Source: CALINB01 sp938045325 (lineage in GTDB: Bacteria > Pseudomonadota > Alphaproteobacteria > Rhodospirillales > CALINB01). From it: a stretch of DNA of 64,000 nt. A program made the position numbers and the translations under genes. Of the stretch, positions 7,680 through 15,668 are shown one piece after another. How positions within the stretch are numbered: the first letter of the stretch is position 1; each line of letters opens with the position of its first letter. The stretch lies in the NCBI GenBank assembly GCA_038114465.1, contig JAYNQW010000006.1, positions 62,001-126,000 of the forward strand, written 5' to 3'. Below the pieces are notes generated by a model. The model did not search any database. It saw nothing but the letters and a program-made list of their open reading frames with translations, and was not told the DNA's origin.

Positions 7680-9347
7680 ATGTATCGCTATGATGACTTC
7701 GACCGCACGCTGGTGACGGAGCGTGCCGTTCAATTCCGGGATCAAGTGAAGCGCCGCCTCGCCGGCGAAATCACGGAAGAAGAATTCCGCCCATTGCGGT
7801 TGATGAACGGGCTTTATATGCAGCTGCATGCCTATATGCTGCGTGTTGCTGTTCCTTACGGCATGCTGTCGTCCGAACAGATGCGTAAGCTCGCACACAT
7901 CGCCAAGCGGTACGACCGCGGCTACGGCCACTTCACGACGCGCCAAAACATTCAATACAACTGGCCGAAACTTGAAGAGGTGCCGGACATCCTCGACGAG
8001 TTGGCAGATGTCGAAATGCATGCCATTCAAACCAGCGGGAATTGCATTCGCAACACGACGGCCGATCAATTCGCCGGTGTCGCGGCGGACGAAATTGAAG
8101 ACCCGCGTCCCTACGCCGAAGTCATCCGGCAATGGTCAACGCTGCACCCGGAATTCGCGTATCTGCCGCGAAAATTCAAGATGGCGTTAACCGGCTCGCC
8201 CGTCGATCGGGCCGCGGTTCGTTTTCACGATATTGGACTGTTAATGCGCAGGGGCACAAACGGGTCGTCCGATCAGACCGGCTTTCAAGTGATGGTCGGC
8301 GGTGGATTAGGGCGTACCCCGTTTGTGGCTAAAACGATCCGGGAATTCCTGCCGAAAAAAGATTTACTTTCATACCTGACGGCAATCATGCGGGTTTATA
8401 ATTTGCTTGGCCGGCGCGATAACATGTTCAAGGCCCGGATCAAGATCCTTGTGCATGAGACAGGCACGGATAAGTTCACGGAGATGGTTGAAGAGGAATG
8501 GCAGCATCTCAAGGACGATCCGGCGTACGAATTACCTGAAGCTGAGCTGCAACGGCTCAAACCGTTTTTCGCACCGCCCGCCTATGAAACCCTTGAGGCG
8601 ACGGTACCGCCGTTCGAAGAGAAGCGCTTGGCCGATCAGGCTTTCACCCATTGGGTGGCGCGTAACGTTGCGGAACACAAAATGCCCGGCTACGGGATCG
8701 TAACCGTCTCCCTGAAACCCGTCGGGGGTATTCCCGGTGACGCAACGGCGGATCAAATGGATCTCATGGCGGATCTGGCGGACAAATACAGTTTCGGCGA
8801 AATCCGCGTGACCCATGAGCAAAACCTCGTATTGGCGGATGTCAAAAAAGTCGAGCTTTACGATTTATGGCAGGAGTTGAAACGCGGTGAGTTGGCGACG
8901 CCGAATGTCGGGCTGGCGACGGATATTATTTGCTGTCCGGGTTTGGATTATTGCGCCATCGCCAACGCGCGTTCGATTCCGATTGCGCAGCAAATCAGTC
9001 AGCGTTTCGGCGATTTGAAATTGCAGCACAACATCGGCGATCTTAAAATTAAAATGTCGGGCTGCATTAATGCCTGTGGCCACCATCATGTCGGTCATAT
9101 CGGCATTCTCGGCGTCGACCGTAAAGGCGAAGAGTATTACCAGGTTATGCTCGGCGGCGATGCCGGGGAAAATGCGGCGATCGGAAAAATTTTAGGCCCG
9201 GCTTTTTCAAAAGATACCGTCGTCGATGCTGTCGCGGCGATCGTGAATACGTATTTATCGGAACGCGAGGACGGCGAAGCGTTTCTGCAAACTTATCGCC
9301 GAATCGGCGACGAGCCGTTTAAGGAGCGCTTGTATGGTACTGATTAA
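7680..9347 (+). CDS. cysI: nitrite/sulfite reductase, siroheme-[4Fe-4S] hemoprotein (CysI type)
   Basis: 555 residues from the ATG at 7680, chosen because homologues begin at MYRYDDFDRTLV and because the longer frame from 7617 overlaps the putative promoter. Tandem ferrodoxin-like and siroheme half-domains are present: FTTRQNIQYNWP in the first half, CPGLDYCAIANARS (about 418-430) and SGCINACGHHHVGHIG (about 460-475). The last two supply the four Cys for the cluster and siroheme. It reduces sulfite to sulfide by six electrons in the cytoplasm. It overlaps the DUF934 gene by 14 bases, a pairing seen in alphaproteobacterial sulfate-assimilation operons. The usual companions cysG, DUF2849 and cysH are not adjacent here. 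Confidence 0.9.
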   Translation: MYRYDDFDRTLVTERAVQFRDQVKRRLAGEITEEEFRPLRLMNGLYMQLHAYMLRVAVPYGMLSSEQMRKLAHIAKRYDRGYGHFTTRQNIQYNWPKLEEVPDILDELADVEMHAIQTSGNCIRNTTADQFAGVAADEIEDPRPYAEVIRQWSTLHPEFAYLPRKFKMALTGSPVDRAAVRFHDIGLLMRRGTNGSSDQTGFQVMVGGGLGRTPFVAKTIREFLPKKDLLSYLTAIMRVYNLLGRRDNMFKARIKILVHETGTDKFTEMVEEEWQHLKDDPAYELPEAELQRLKPFFAPPAYETLEATVPPFEEKRLADQAFTHWVARNVAEHKMPGYGIVTVSLKPVGGIPGDATADQMDLMADLADKYSFGEIRVTHEQNLVLADVKKVELYDLWQELKRGELATPNVGLATDIICCPGLDYCAIANARSIPIAQQISQRFGDLKLQHNIGDLKIKMSGCINACGHHHVGHIGILGVDRKGEEYYQVMLGGDAGENAAIGKILGPAFSKDTVVDAVAAIVNTYLSEREDGEAFLQTYRRIGDEPFKERLYGTD

Positions 9348-9828
9348 AAACGGCCAAGCCACCAACGATCCCTGGACGCGTGTCGCCGATCATGACGCCT
9401 TGCCTGAGGGGCCTGCGTTGATTTCGTTAGCCCGCTGGCAGCAGGAAAAAGAAACATTAAAAAAACGCGAAGCCCCTTTGGGGGTGGTTCTGAGCAGTGC
9501 AGATCATCCGTCATTGATTGCGGATGACCTGAAGAAGTTCGAATTAATTGCTCTCGAGTTTGAGGTATTTCGGGACGGCCGGAATTTTTCAACCGCGCGG
9601 GTCTTGCGCGACCGCTATGGCTTTACCGGCGAAATCCGGGCGGTCGGTCATATCCTGCGCGATCAATTTTTGTTCCTGCACCGGGCCGGTGTTGATGCGG
9701 TTGAAGTTCAGGCGGATGTAAAAAAAGCCGAAGCGGACTGGCAAAAGGCGCTCGCTGAAATCAGCGTATTTTATCAGGATACCCATGACGGGCGTGGCAC
9801 CATTCTGCGCCGGCGGCATGGCCTTTAG
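9334..9828 (+). CDS. DUF934 family protein, sulfite-reduction associated
   Basis: 164 residues. The conserved core is LARWQQEK, ELIALEFEVFRDGRNFSTARVLRDRYGFTGEIRAVG and HILRDQFLFLHRAGVDAVEV (about 70-125), which identifies DUF934. The family is found almost only next to sulfite reductase and PAPS reductase in proteobacteria; its biochemical role is unknown, perhaps electron delivery to or assembly of the reductase. There are no Cys clusters or membrane segments, so it is probably soluble and does not itself carry an Fe-S cluster. Its ATG lies inside the end of cysI (14-base overlap), so the two are translationally linked. Confidence 0.85.
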   Translation: MVLIKNGQATNDPWTRVADHDALPEGPALISLARWQQEKETLKKREAPLGVVLSSADHPSLIADDLKKFELIALEFEVFRDGRNFSTARVLRDRYGFTGEIRAVGHILRDQFLFLHRAGVDAVEVQADVKKAEADWQKALAEISVFYQDTHDGRGTILRRRHGL

Positions 9829-9900
9829 AGTTAAAAAACCCGGAATTCCAACATTTTTAACAAATTTGATGAAACTCAAAGACGGCTCTGCATGGCCCGT

Positions 9901-9913
9901 TGTAATATTTACA
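9901..9913. promoter_or_regulatory. inverted repeat upstream of the nadA promoter
   Basis: TGTAA and TTACA form a perfect 5-base-arm palindrome around TAT. It is flanked by ATGGCC (9892-9897) and its complement GGCCAT (9915-9920), off-centre by two bases. It lies 13 bases upstream of the nadA -35 element. An operator for a NAD-biosynthesis regulator is a reasonable guess, but not demonstrated. Confidence 0.4.
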
Positions 9914-9925
9914 TGGCCATCTTGG

Positions 9926-9954
9926 TTGCAATGAACAAAAAGCGACCATATTAA
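9926..9954 (+). promoter_or_regulatory. putative sigma70 promoter of the nad-bio cluster
   Basis: TTGCAA (9926-9931) and TATTAA (9949-9954) are separated by 17 bases. The nadA start follows about 60 bases later behind a strong ribosome-binding site, AAAGGAG, at 10003-10009. Confidence 0.5.
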
Positions 9955-10016
9955 TAATTCAGGACTTTTTTAAGGAAAGTTCCGGTAGTATCCGGGGCGC
10001 GTAAAGGAGTTTCACT

Positions 10017-11033
10017 GTGGAAACAGTTGTTCGCCCGGGTGCGGATGTTATTACCGCCGATCAGCTTGATCCTTATCTCGACTTCGAGACCGAGATCGAT
10101 CGTTTGCGCCGTGAAAACAACGCCGTCATTCTGGCGCACTATTATCAAGATCCGGATATCCAGGACCTAGCCGATTTCGTCGGCGACTCGCTTGATCTGT
10201 CTCGGACGGCGGCAACCACGGATGCCGATGTCATCGTCTTTTGCGGCGTTCGGTTCATGGGCGAAGTTGCAAAGATTCTTAATCCGGCACGGACAGTGTT
10301 GCTGCCTGATGCGGATGCGGGCTGTTCGCTCGAAGAATCATGTCCGCCCGATGAGTTTCGCGCGTTCCGCGAAAAGCATCCCGACCACATTGCCGTGACG
10401 TATATTAACTGCTCGGCGGAGGTGAAAGCGCTTTCCGATGTGATTGTCACGTCTGCGAACGCCGAAACGATCGTGCGTCAATTACCGGCCGATAAGCCGA
10501 TCTTGTTTGCGCCTGATCAACACCTCGGAAATTTTGTTGCCCGTCAAGCCGGCCGCGATCTCACGTTCTGGCCGGGCTCCTGTATCGTGCATGATCAATT
10601 CTCCGAACGTGAACTGATTAAGCTGCAAAGCCAGCACCCCGAAGCGGATGTTATTGCCCATCCAGAGTGCATGGAGTCCATTCTCAAACATGCCGATCAT
10701 GTGGGCTCGACCCGGTCGATCATTCAATACGCGCGCGATTCCCACAAACAGGAATTCATCGTTGCGACGGAACAGCACATCATTCATGAGATGATGAAGC
10801 AGGCGCCGCAGAAATCATTTATTCCCGCGCCGGGCGCCGATGGTACCTGTAATTGCGCAAGCTGTCCGTTTATGGCCATGAACACGCTTGAAAAACTTTA
10901 TCTGTGCATGGTCAACAACGCACCACGCATCGAGATTCCGGAAGACTTGCGCATTCTGGCGAAAAAGCCTCTGGACAAAATGCTGGAGATGACCCCGCCG
11001 GCGGCGAGCCCGGCACAAGCCGCAGCGGAGTAA
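10017..11033 (+). CDS. nadA: quinolinate synthase
   Basis: 338 residues, starting at GTG 10017 with AAAGGAG 7 bases upstream. NadA condenses iminoaspartate with dihydroxyacetone phosphate to quinolinate using an oxygen-sensitive [4Fe-4S] cluster. Cluster ligands are visible as C132 (YINCSAEVKALSD), C218 (HPECMES) and a C-terminal group C278/C280/C283 (CNCASCPFMAMN). AHYYQDPDIQDLADFVGDSL (40-59) is the conserved N-terminal substrate region. No nadB (L-aspartate oxidase) gene lies beside it, so iminoaspartate must come from a gene elsewhere, or from aspartate dehydrogenase. nadC follows at about 37 bases. Confidence 0.96.
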   Translation: METVVRPGADVITADQLDPYLDFETEIDRLRRENNAVILAHYYQDPDIQDLADFVGDSLDLSRTAATTDADVIVFCGVRFMGEVAKILNPARTVLLPDADAGCSLEESCPPDEFRAFREKHPDHIAVTYINCSAEVKALSDVIVTSANAETIVRQLPADKPILFAPDQHLGNFVARQAGRDLTFWPGSCIVHDQFSERELIKLQSQHPEADVIAHPECMESILKHADHVGSTRSIIQYARDSHKQEFIVATEQHIIHEMMKQAPQKSFIPAPGADGTCNCASCPFMAMNTLEKLYLCMVNNAPRIEIPEDLRILAKKPLDKMLEMTPPAASPAQAAAE

Positions 11034-11070
11034 AACCATTTCGATACAAGCCTGGGACGCAATCGACCCT

Positions 11071-11877
11071 GTGATCGATGCGGCGATTGCCGAAGATGTT
11101 GGGGCGGGCGACATAACATCGCAAGCCTTGATCCCCGTCGATGCTCGTTATCACGGCACATTGCGGGCCCGCGAGACCATGGTGGCCGCAGGCTTGGACG
11201 TTGCTGAACGCGTCTTCTTTAAAATTGAACCGGCTTGTACTTTTGAAGCAAAAGCCACCGATGGCGATCAGCTTGAAAAAGGTGATATTCTCGCCAAAGT
11301 GCGCGGCCCGGCGCGTGGGCTTTTAACGGCCGAACGCACGGCGTTGAATTTTCTGCAGCATTTATCCGGCATCGCGACGTTGACGCGCTCTTATGCCGAG
11401 CTGATTGACGGGACAAACGCGGTTTTGCTGGATACGCGAAAAACGACTCCCGGTTTAAGAATTCTTGAGAAATACGCCACCCGCATGGGGGGCGCGACGA
11501 ACCATCGTATGCGCCTCGACGATGCGGTCTTGATTAAGGACAACCACATCGCCGTCAGCGGTTCGATCGAAGAAGCCGTGAAGCGCGCCCGCGCAGCCGG
11601 CCTGACATCGATCGAAGTCGAATGCGACACCTTGGACCAAGTCGAACAAGCCGTTACCGCCGGTGCCGATATCATTATGTTCGATAATATGAATACCGAA
11701 CAGTTAAAGCAGGGGGTCGCGTTGGTCGGCAGCAAGGCAAAAACCGAAGCATCCGGCGGCGTGACGTTTGAGACCATTCGTGCGATTGCCGAGACCGGTG
11801 TCGATACGGTTTCCGTCGGGCGAATTACCCAGTCAGCCCCCGCCGTCGATATCGGCCTTGATTGGGCCCTGGAGTAG
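11071..11877 (+). CDS. nadC: nicotinate-nucleotide pyrophosphorylase (carboxylating)
   Basis: 268 residues from GTG 11071. Recognised by EDVGAGDITSQALI near the N-terminus, LLDTRKTTPGLRILEKYATRMGG with NHRMRLDDAVLIKDNH (about 112-155), and IMFDNM plus EASGGVTFETIRAIAETGVDTVSVG at the C-terminus. It converts quinolinate and PRPP to nicotinate mononucleotide, CO2 and pyrophosphate. The GTG start leaves almost no residues before the first helix. The frame stays open upstream to an ATT codon at 11038, which has GGAG (11027-11030) at good spacing and would add 11 residues typical of the family. The true start may therefore be a non-canonical ATT. Confidence 0.95.
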   Translation: MIDAAIAEDVGAGDITSQALIPVDARYHGTLRARETMVAAGLDVAERVFFKIEPACTFEAKATDGDQLEKGDILAKVRGPARGLLTAERTALNFLQHLSGIATLTRSYAELIDGTNAVLLDTRKTTPGLRILEKYATRMGGATNHRMRLDDAVLIKDNHIAVSGSIEEAVKRARAAGLTSIEVECDTLDQVEQAVTAGADIIMFDNMNTEQLKQGVALVGSKAKTEASGGVTFETIRAIAETGVDTVSVGRITQSAPAVDIGLDWALE

Positions 11878-11884
11878 GGACGTT

Positions 11885-12346
11885 ATGGCGACGCGGCTGT
11901 ACGATAAAGAGTGGCGGGCCTTTGCCGAATGGTGTGAAGACCGGGGTTTGAAGTCGTTGCCGGCGCATCCTTGGACGGTAGCGGCTTACGTGCGCTGGTG
12001 TGAGCCGCGCCAAAATCTCCAATTTATTATCGATAGCCTGAAATCGATCACCCGGGTGCATTTGTTAAAGTGCCATCGCACACCGGAACGCAATGTGACA
12101 GTAAAGAAAATTCTGCGTCAGATCGAAGTGCGGGCCTTGAATAAAGACACCCGCGCGGCGTTATTCCAGGCCGAAGATTTCGCCGAAACCATGCAAAAGG
12201 CGGCTTCCAACGTCAAGGCCGAGAAAGATATCGATGATTTAACCACGCCGGTTTCCGAAGAAGAGCCCGAAGCTCTGGTTCTCAGGCGTTCCATGCGCTC
12301 GACCCCGAGACTCGTCCGGCGGCTCGAACGGCGTAACACGACCTGA
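11885..12346 (+). CDS. orphan integrase-type core-binding (SAM-like) domain protein
   Basis: 153 residues from ATG 11885, 7 bases after nadC. Residues 5-80 match the pattern of the N-terminal core-binding domain of tyrosine recombinases: YDKEWRAFAEWCEDRGLKSLPA, then PWTVAAYVRW, then FIIDSLKSITRVHLLKCH. Normally a catalytic domain with the R-H-R-Y tetrad follows; here it is absent and the last 70 residues are charged, basic at the end (RLVRRLERR) and unlike any catalytic fold. The gene therefore is either a remnant or a domesticated DNA-binding protein. Its intact frame and tight placement between nadC and bioF (48 bases) favour a kept function, possibly regulatory. No mobile-element ends are visible around it. 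Confidence 0.65.
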   Translation: MATRLYDKEWRAFAEWCEDRGLKSLPAHPWTVAAYVRWCEPRQNLQFIIDSLKSITRVHLLKCHRTPERNVTVKKILRQIEVRALNKDTRAALFQAEDFAETMQKAASNVKAEKDIDDLTTPVSEEEPEALVLRRSMRSTPRLVRRLERRNTT

Positions 12347-12394
12347 TACAGTCTTCTCTTAGAAATGATACCGATTTACGTGCGGGTGTGACGA

Positions 12395-13588
12395 ATGCCG
12401 TCGTTTGAACATTACTGGCAAGCGTATCTTGAAACGCTTAAAGCGGAAAACCGTTTGCGCACCCTCGTGCCGGGCCGTCCGGACGGTGCTGCCGTTATCG
12501 AACGAAACGGTAAAAAGCTGATCAATTTTTCGTCGAATAATTATCTCGGCTTGGCTCAACATCCGGCGCTGATCGAACGCGCGACGGCATGGACACAAAA
12601 GTGGGGGGCCGGAGCCGGCGCTTCACGGCTGGTGACGGGCACGCTGGAAATTCATACGGAACTTGAGGAAAAACTTGCGGCGTTTAAGAGAACCGAAGCA
12701 GCCTTGATTTTTAATTCCGGCTACCAAGCCAATGCCTCCGTCTTGCCCGCGATCTTCGATAAAGAGGTTTTGGGTAATGCACCTTTGGTGTTTACCGATA
12801 AATTTGTGCATGCAAGCATTCATCATGGCTGTCATGCCGCCGGTGTCCGTCAAATACGTTATCGCCATAACGATTACGATCATCTCGAAACGCTGTTGCA
12901 AAAGCACGGTGATAACATCGCGCCACGTTTTATATTGACCGAGTCCGTTTTCAGCATGGACGGCGATTGTGCTGATATAACCGCGTTGACCGACTTGGCC
13001 CAGAAATATGACGCGTTTCTCTTTATCGACGAAGCGCATGCGACCGGCGTTTTGGGTCCGCAGGGCGCGGGTTTGTCGGCAATCATGCCCGGGCAAATCG
13101 ATTGTGTGATGGGAACATTCAGCAAAGCGCTTGGTTCGTTCGGCGCGTACATCGCATGCTCGAATAAACTCAAGGACTATCTGGTCAATAAATGCGGCGG
13201 CTTGATTTACGCCACCGCCTTGCCGCCGGGTTTATTGGGCGCCATAGACGCGGCCCTCGATCTGGTGTCGTCATTGGATCGTGATCGCGCCATGCTTCAG
13301 GACAACGCCAAGCGACTGCGGCAATCGTTGAGCGACCATCAGATTGCCACGGCTGGTTCGACGACACAAATTGTGCCGGCGCTCACCGGTTCTGTTGAAG
13401 CAACCTTAATAGCCAGCCGCATGTTGGAAGATGCCGGCGTGCTGGGTGTTGCGATCCGCCCACCGACGGTACCCCAGGGATCGAGCCGGATTCGCTTCGC
13501 CCTGAGTGCCGCGCATACCGAGCAGCACATTCAAACGCTCCTGGATCTCGTGCCCGAGTTGGCGGCCTTACAGGCCAACGCATCATGA
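12395..13588 (+). CDS. bioF: 8-amino-7-oxononanoate synthase
   Basis: 397 residues, a PLP enzyme of the alpha-oxoamine synthase family that joins pimeloyl-ACP or pimeloyl-CoA with L-alanine. Key parts: FSSNNYLGLAQHP (45-57), GAGASRLVTGT (73-83), DEAHATGVLG (212-221) and the PLP lysine K244 in TFSKALGSFG. Length and motif order match BioF rather than 5-aminolevulinate synthase. The next gene starts inside its last codons (4-base overlap), opening a run of coupled biotin genes. I found no BioR-type box TTATNNATAA in the 48 bases upstream. Confidence 0.93.
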   Translation: MPSFEHYWQAYLETLKAENRLRTLVPGRPDGAAVIERNGKKLINFSSNNYLGLAQHPALIERATAWTQKWGAGAGASRLVTGTLEIHTELEEKLAAFKRTEAALIFNSGYQANASVLPAIFDKEVLGNAPLVFTDKFVHASIHHGCHAAGVRQIRYRHNDYDHLETLLQKHGDNIAPRFILTESVFSMDGDCADITALTDLAQKYDAFLFIDEAHATGVLGPQGAGLSAIMPGQIDCVMGTFSKALGSFGAYIACSNKLKDYLVNKCGGLIYATALPPGLLGAIDAALDLVSSLDRDRAMLQDNAKRLRQSLSDHQIATAGSTTQIVPALTGSVEATLIASRMLEDAGVLGVAIRPPTVPQGSSRIRFALSAAHTEQHIQTLLDLVPELAALQANAS

Positions 13589-14235
13589 ATGCCAAGCCCG
13601 TCATCGTTTTTGTGCACGGCTGGGGATTCGATGCTCACTTATGGGACGGGATCTGTTCGGCCTTGGCGGATTTTCAGACGGTTACGGTCGATCTTGGGTT
13701 TCGCGGCGGCGGTACAAAAATGCCGGAAAAGATTTCCAGTCCGGTGATCGCCGTCGGACATTCTTTGGGTTTCATGTGGTTGTTAAAAAACAAACCATTT
13801 CCCTGGCAAAAACTGGTCTCGATTAACGGATTTAGTAAATTTTTAGCCGCTGATGATTTCCCTTCTGGGCTCGATGCCCGTATTCTGAGCGTTATGACCG
13901 ATCAATGCCGAAAAAATGCGCCGGCCGTTGTCACGGATTTTTTGAAAACCTGCGGCCAAAGCGAAGCCGTCGAAACCCTTGATCACGAGGCCCTTGTTCA
14001 GGGGCTTGCGTGGTTGCGCGATTGGGATATGCGAAAAACATTGGCCCGCGAAACAGCCCCCGTCATGGCTTTGGCCGGGCTACAGGATACGATTGTGCCA
14101 AAAGCACTGAGTGAAGCGTGTTTCCCCGCGCGAAAAAATACCAAGTTACATTGGCACAATGGCGCACACTTGCTACCGTTAAGTGCGCCAAATTGGTGCG
14201 CCGACCGCATCCGGGAATTTGCCGTAAATTCATGA
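13585..14235 (+). CDS. bioH: BioH-type pimeloyl-ACP methyl ester carboxylesterase
   Basis: 216 residues with an alpha/beta-hydrolase fold and a readable triad: Ser60 in GHSLG (58-62), Asp168 in GLQDTIVP and His195 in NGAHLLP. The N-terminus VHGWGFDAHLWD (10-21) is the usual BioH opening. It would remove the methyl group that BioC adds, releasing pimeloyl-ACP for BioF. It is shorter than E. coli BioH and could equally be named BioG/BioV; only position in the operon (between bioF and bioC) fixes the role. It overlaps bioF by 4 bases and bioC by 4 bases (ATGA). Confidence 0.82.
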   Translation: MNAKPVIVFVHGWGFDAHLWDGICSALADFQTVTVDLGFRGGGTKMPEKISSPVIAVGHSLGFMWLLKNKPFPWQKLVSINGFSKFLAADDFPSGLDARILSVMTDQCRKNAPAVVTDFLKTCGQSEAVETLDHEALVQGLAWLRDWDMRKTLARETAPVMALAGLQDTIVPKALSEACFPARKNTKLHWHNGAHLLPLSAPNWCADRIREFAVNS

Positions 14236-15017
14236 CATCGCAAAAATTTAAAATCATTCATGCCTTCGACCAGGCATCGCCCCATTACGAGACGGCGGCG
14301 GGTTTACAAAAATCGGTTGCCGAAAATCTTGCTGGGAGAATTCAACGATTGCCGCTGAATTCGAATCCGCGTGTTCTTGAAGTGGGCTGCGGGACCGGTT
14401 ATTTGACACGAGCATTAATGCCCGCCATCGCCAATGCCGATTGGACCGTTTCCGATATCGCGCCCACGATGGTCGAGCATTGCCGGCAATCGATACCGCA
14501 TTCTTTCGATATCGAGTTTATCCAGATGGACGGCGAAACGCCGTGCGTTCAAGGCGGCTTCGATTTAATTTGTGCTTCACTTGTCTTTCAATGGTTCGAG
14601 GACCTTGAAACAAGTCTGGCGCGCCTCTCAAGTTTGTTGCGCCCCGGCGGTCATTTGGCGTTCGCAACCCTGGTGCAAGGCACCTTCAGTGAGTGGCGGG
14701 ATGTGCACCGGATGTTCGGTTTGAGCGCGGCAACCCCGGCATTTCCGAGTGCGGCGACCATTGACGGTTTTTGGCCGGACAATGATGAGGTTTCCGGTGA
14801 AGGCTCAATCGAAGAAGAAGCGATCCTGCAAACTTACGATACGGCGCACGATTTTCTCATGACGCTGAAAGCCATTGGCGCGACGACGCCGGTGCGCGGA
14901 CACAAGCCGTTGTCCGCCGGTTCAATGCGCCGTGTGTTGCGTCACTTGGACCGTAAAGGTTCATTGAAAATTACCTATCAAGTCGCCTACGGCATGTTTA
15001 CACGGATGTCATCGTGA
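14232..15017 (+). CDS. bioC: malonyl-ACP O-methyltransferase
   Basis: 261 residues from ATG 14232, overlapping the preceding stop as ATGA; the longer upstream frame lies inside bioH and is rejected. The SAM-binding motif I is VLEVGCGTGYLTRAL (48-62), and the N-terminal FDQASPHYETAAGLQKSVAE (12-31) is the BioC signature region. BioC methylates malonyl-ACP so that fatty-acid synthase can extend it to pimeloyl-ACP methyl ester. It is followed by bioD with a 4-base GTGA overlap. Assignment rests on motif plus context and is firm. Confidence 0.9.
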   Translation: MTSQKFKIIHAFDQASPHYETAAGLQKSVAENLAGRIQRLPLNSNPRVLEVGCGTGYLTRALMPAIANADWTVSDIAPTMVEHCRQSIPHSFDIEFIQMDGETPCVQGGFDLICASLVFQWFEDLETSLARLSSLLRPGGHLAFATLVQGTFSEWRDVHRMFGLSAATPAFPSAATIDGFWPDNDEVSGEGSIEEEAILQTYDTAHDFLMTLKAIGATTPVRGHKPLSAGSMRRVLRHLDRKGSLKITYQVAYGMFTRMSS

Positions 15018-15664
15018 CCAGTATCGTTGACACGATTCAGAAGGCTGGCGGCGTGTTCGTAACCGGTACCGATACCGATATCGGCAAAACCGTTACCGCA
15101 GCGTGCTTGGTGCAGGCCCTCAAAGGTAATTATTGGAAGCCGGTGCAATCGGGCCTCGCCGACGGCACGGACACCGCGACGGTTCAAAATCTCGTGTGCC
15201 ATGATGACCTTGTCTTGTTTCCCTCAATCTATGAATTGAAACAGCCTTTGTCTCCCCACGAAGCAGCGCGTCGCGATGGGGTGAAAATTGCCATGAACCG
15301 GTTTCGGCTGCCGAAATCCGAACGGCCCCTTGTTGTAGAGGGCGCGGGCGGCGTGTTGGTGCCGCTCAACGAACGCGCGCTCATGATTGATCTCATTAAA
15401 AAGTTCAAGTTGCCGGTAATCGTGGTCGCGCGCAGTGGTCTCGGCACGATCAATCATACACTGCTCACGTTAAAGGCGTTAAACGATAAAAAGTGTACCG
15501 TTTTGGGTGTGATCACCAACGGCTCGCGCAACGCGGCAAATGTCGCGGCTATCGAAACCTATGGGCGTACGCGCGTGTTGTGGCAGCTTTCTCGGATCAA
15601 ACCGTTAAATACCAAATCATTGGGCCGTGCCGCGATGCGTTTAGCGAAGGCGTTACGGGGATAA
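15014..15664 (+). CDS. bioD: dethiobiotin synthetase
   Basis: 216 residues, starting at GTG 15014 within the bioC stop (GTGA). The P-loop variant GTDTDIGKT is at 18-26, KPVQSG near 47-52, VVEGAGGVLVPLNE near 109-122. It carboxylates 7,8-diaminononanoate with ATP and CO2 to close the ureido ring. The C-terminal 40 residues are somewhat divergent (WQLSRIKPLNTKSLG) but the active-site parts are intact. bioA follows after 4 bases. Confidence 0.92.
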   Translation: MTSIVDTIQKAGGVFVTGTDTDIGKTVTAACLVQALKGNYWKPVQSGLADGTDTATVQNLVCHDDLVLFPSIYELKQPLSPHEAARRDGVKIAMNRFRLPKSERPLVVEGAGGVLVPLNERALMIDLIKKFKLPVIVVARSGLGTINHTLLTLKALNDKKCTVLGVITNGSRNAANVAAIETYGRTRVLWQLSRIKPLNTKSLGRAAMRLAKALRG

Positions 15665-15668
15665 ATAA

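Noticed and set aside
12027..12036. TTATCGATAG, one base from a BioR box
   Set aside because: It is inside the coding sequence of the integrase-like gene, 360 bases from bioF, and imperfect, so chance is likelier.
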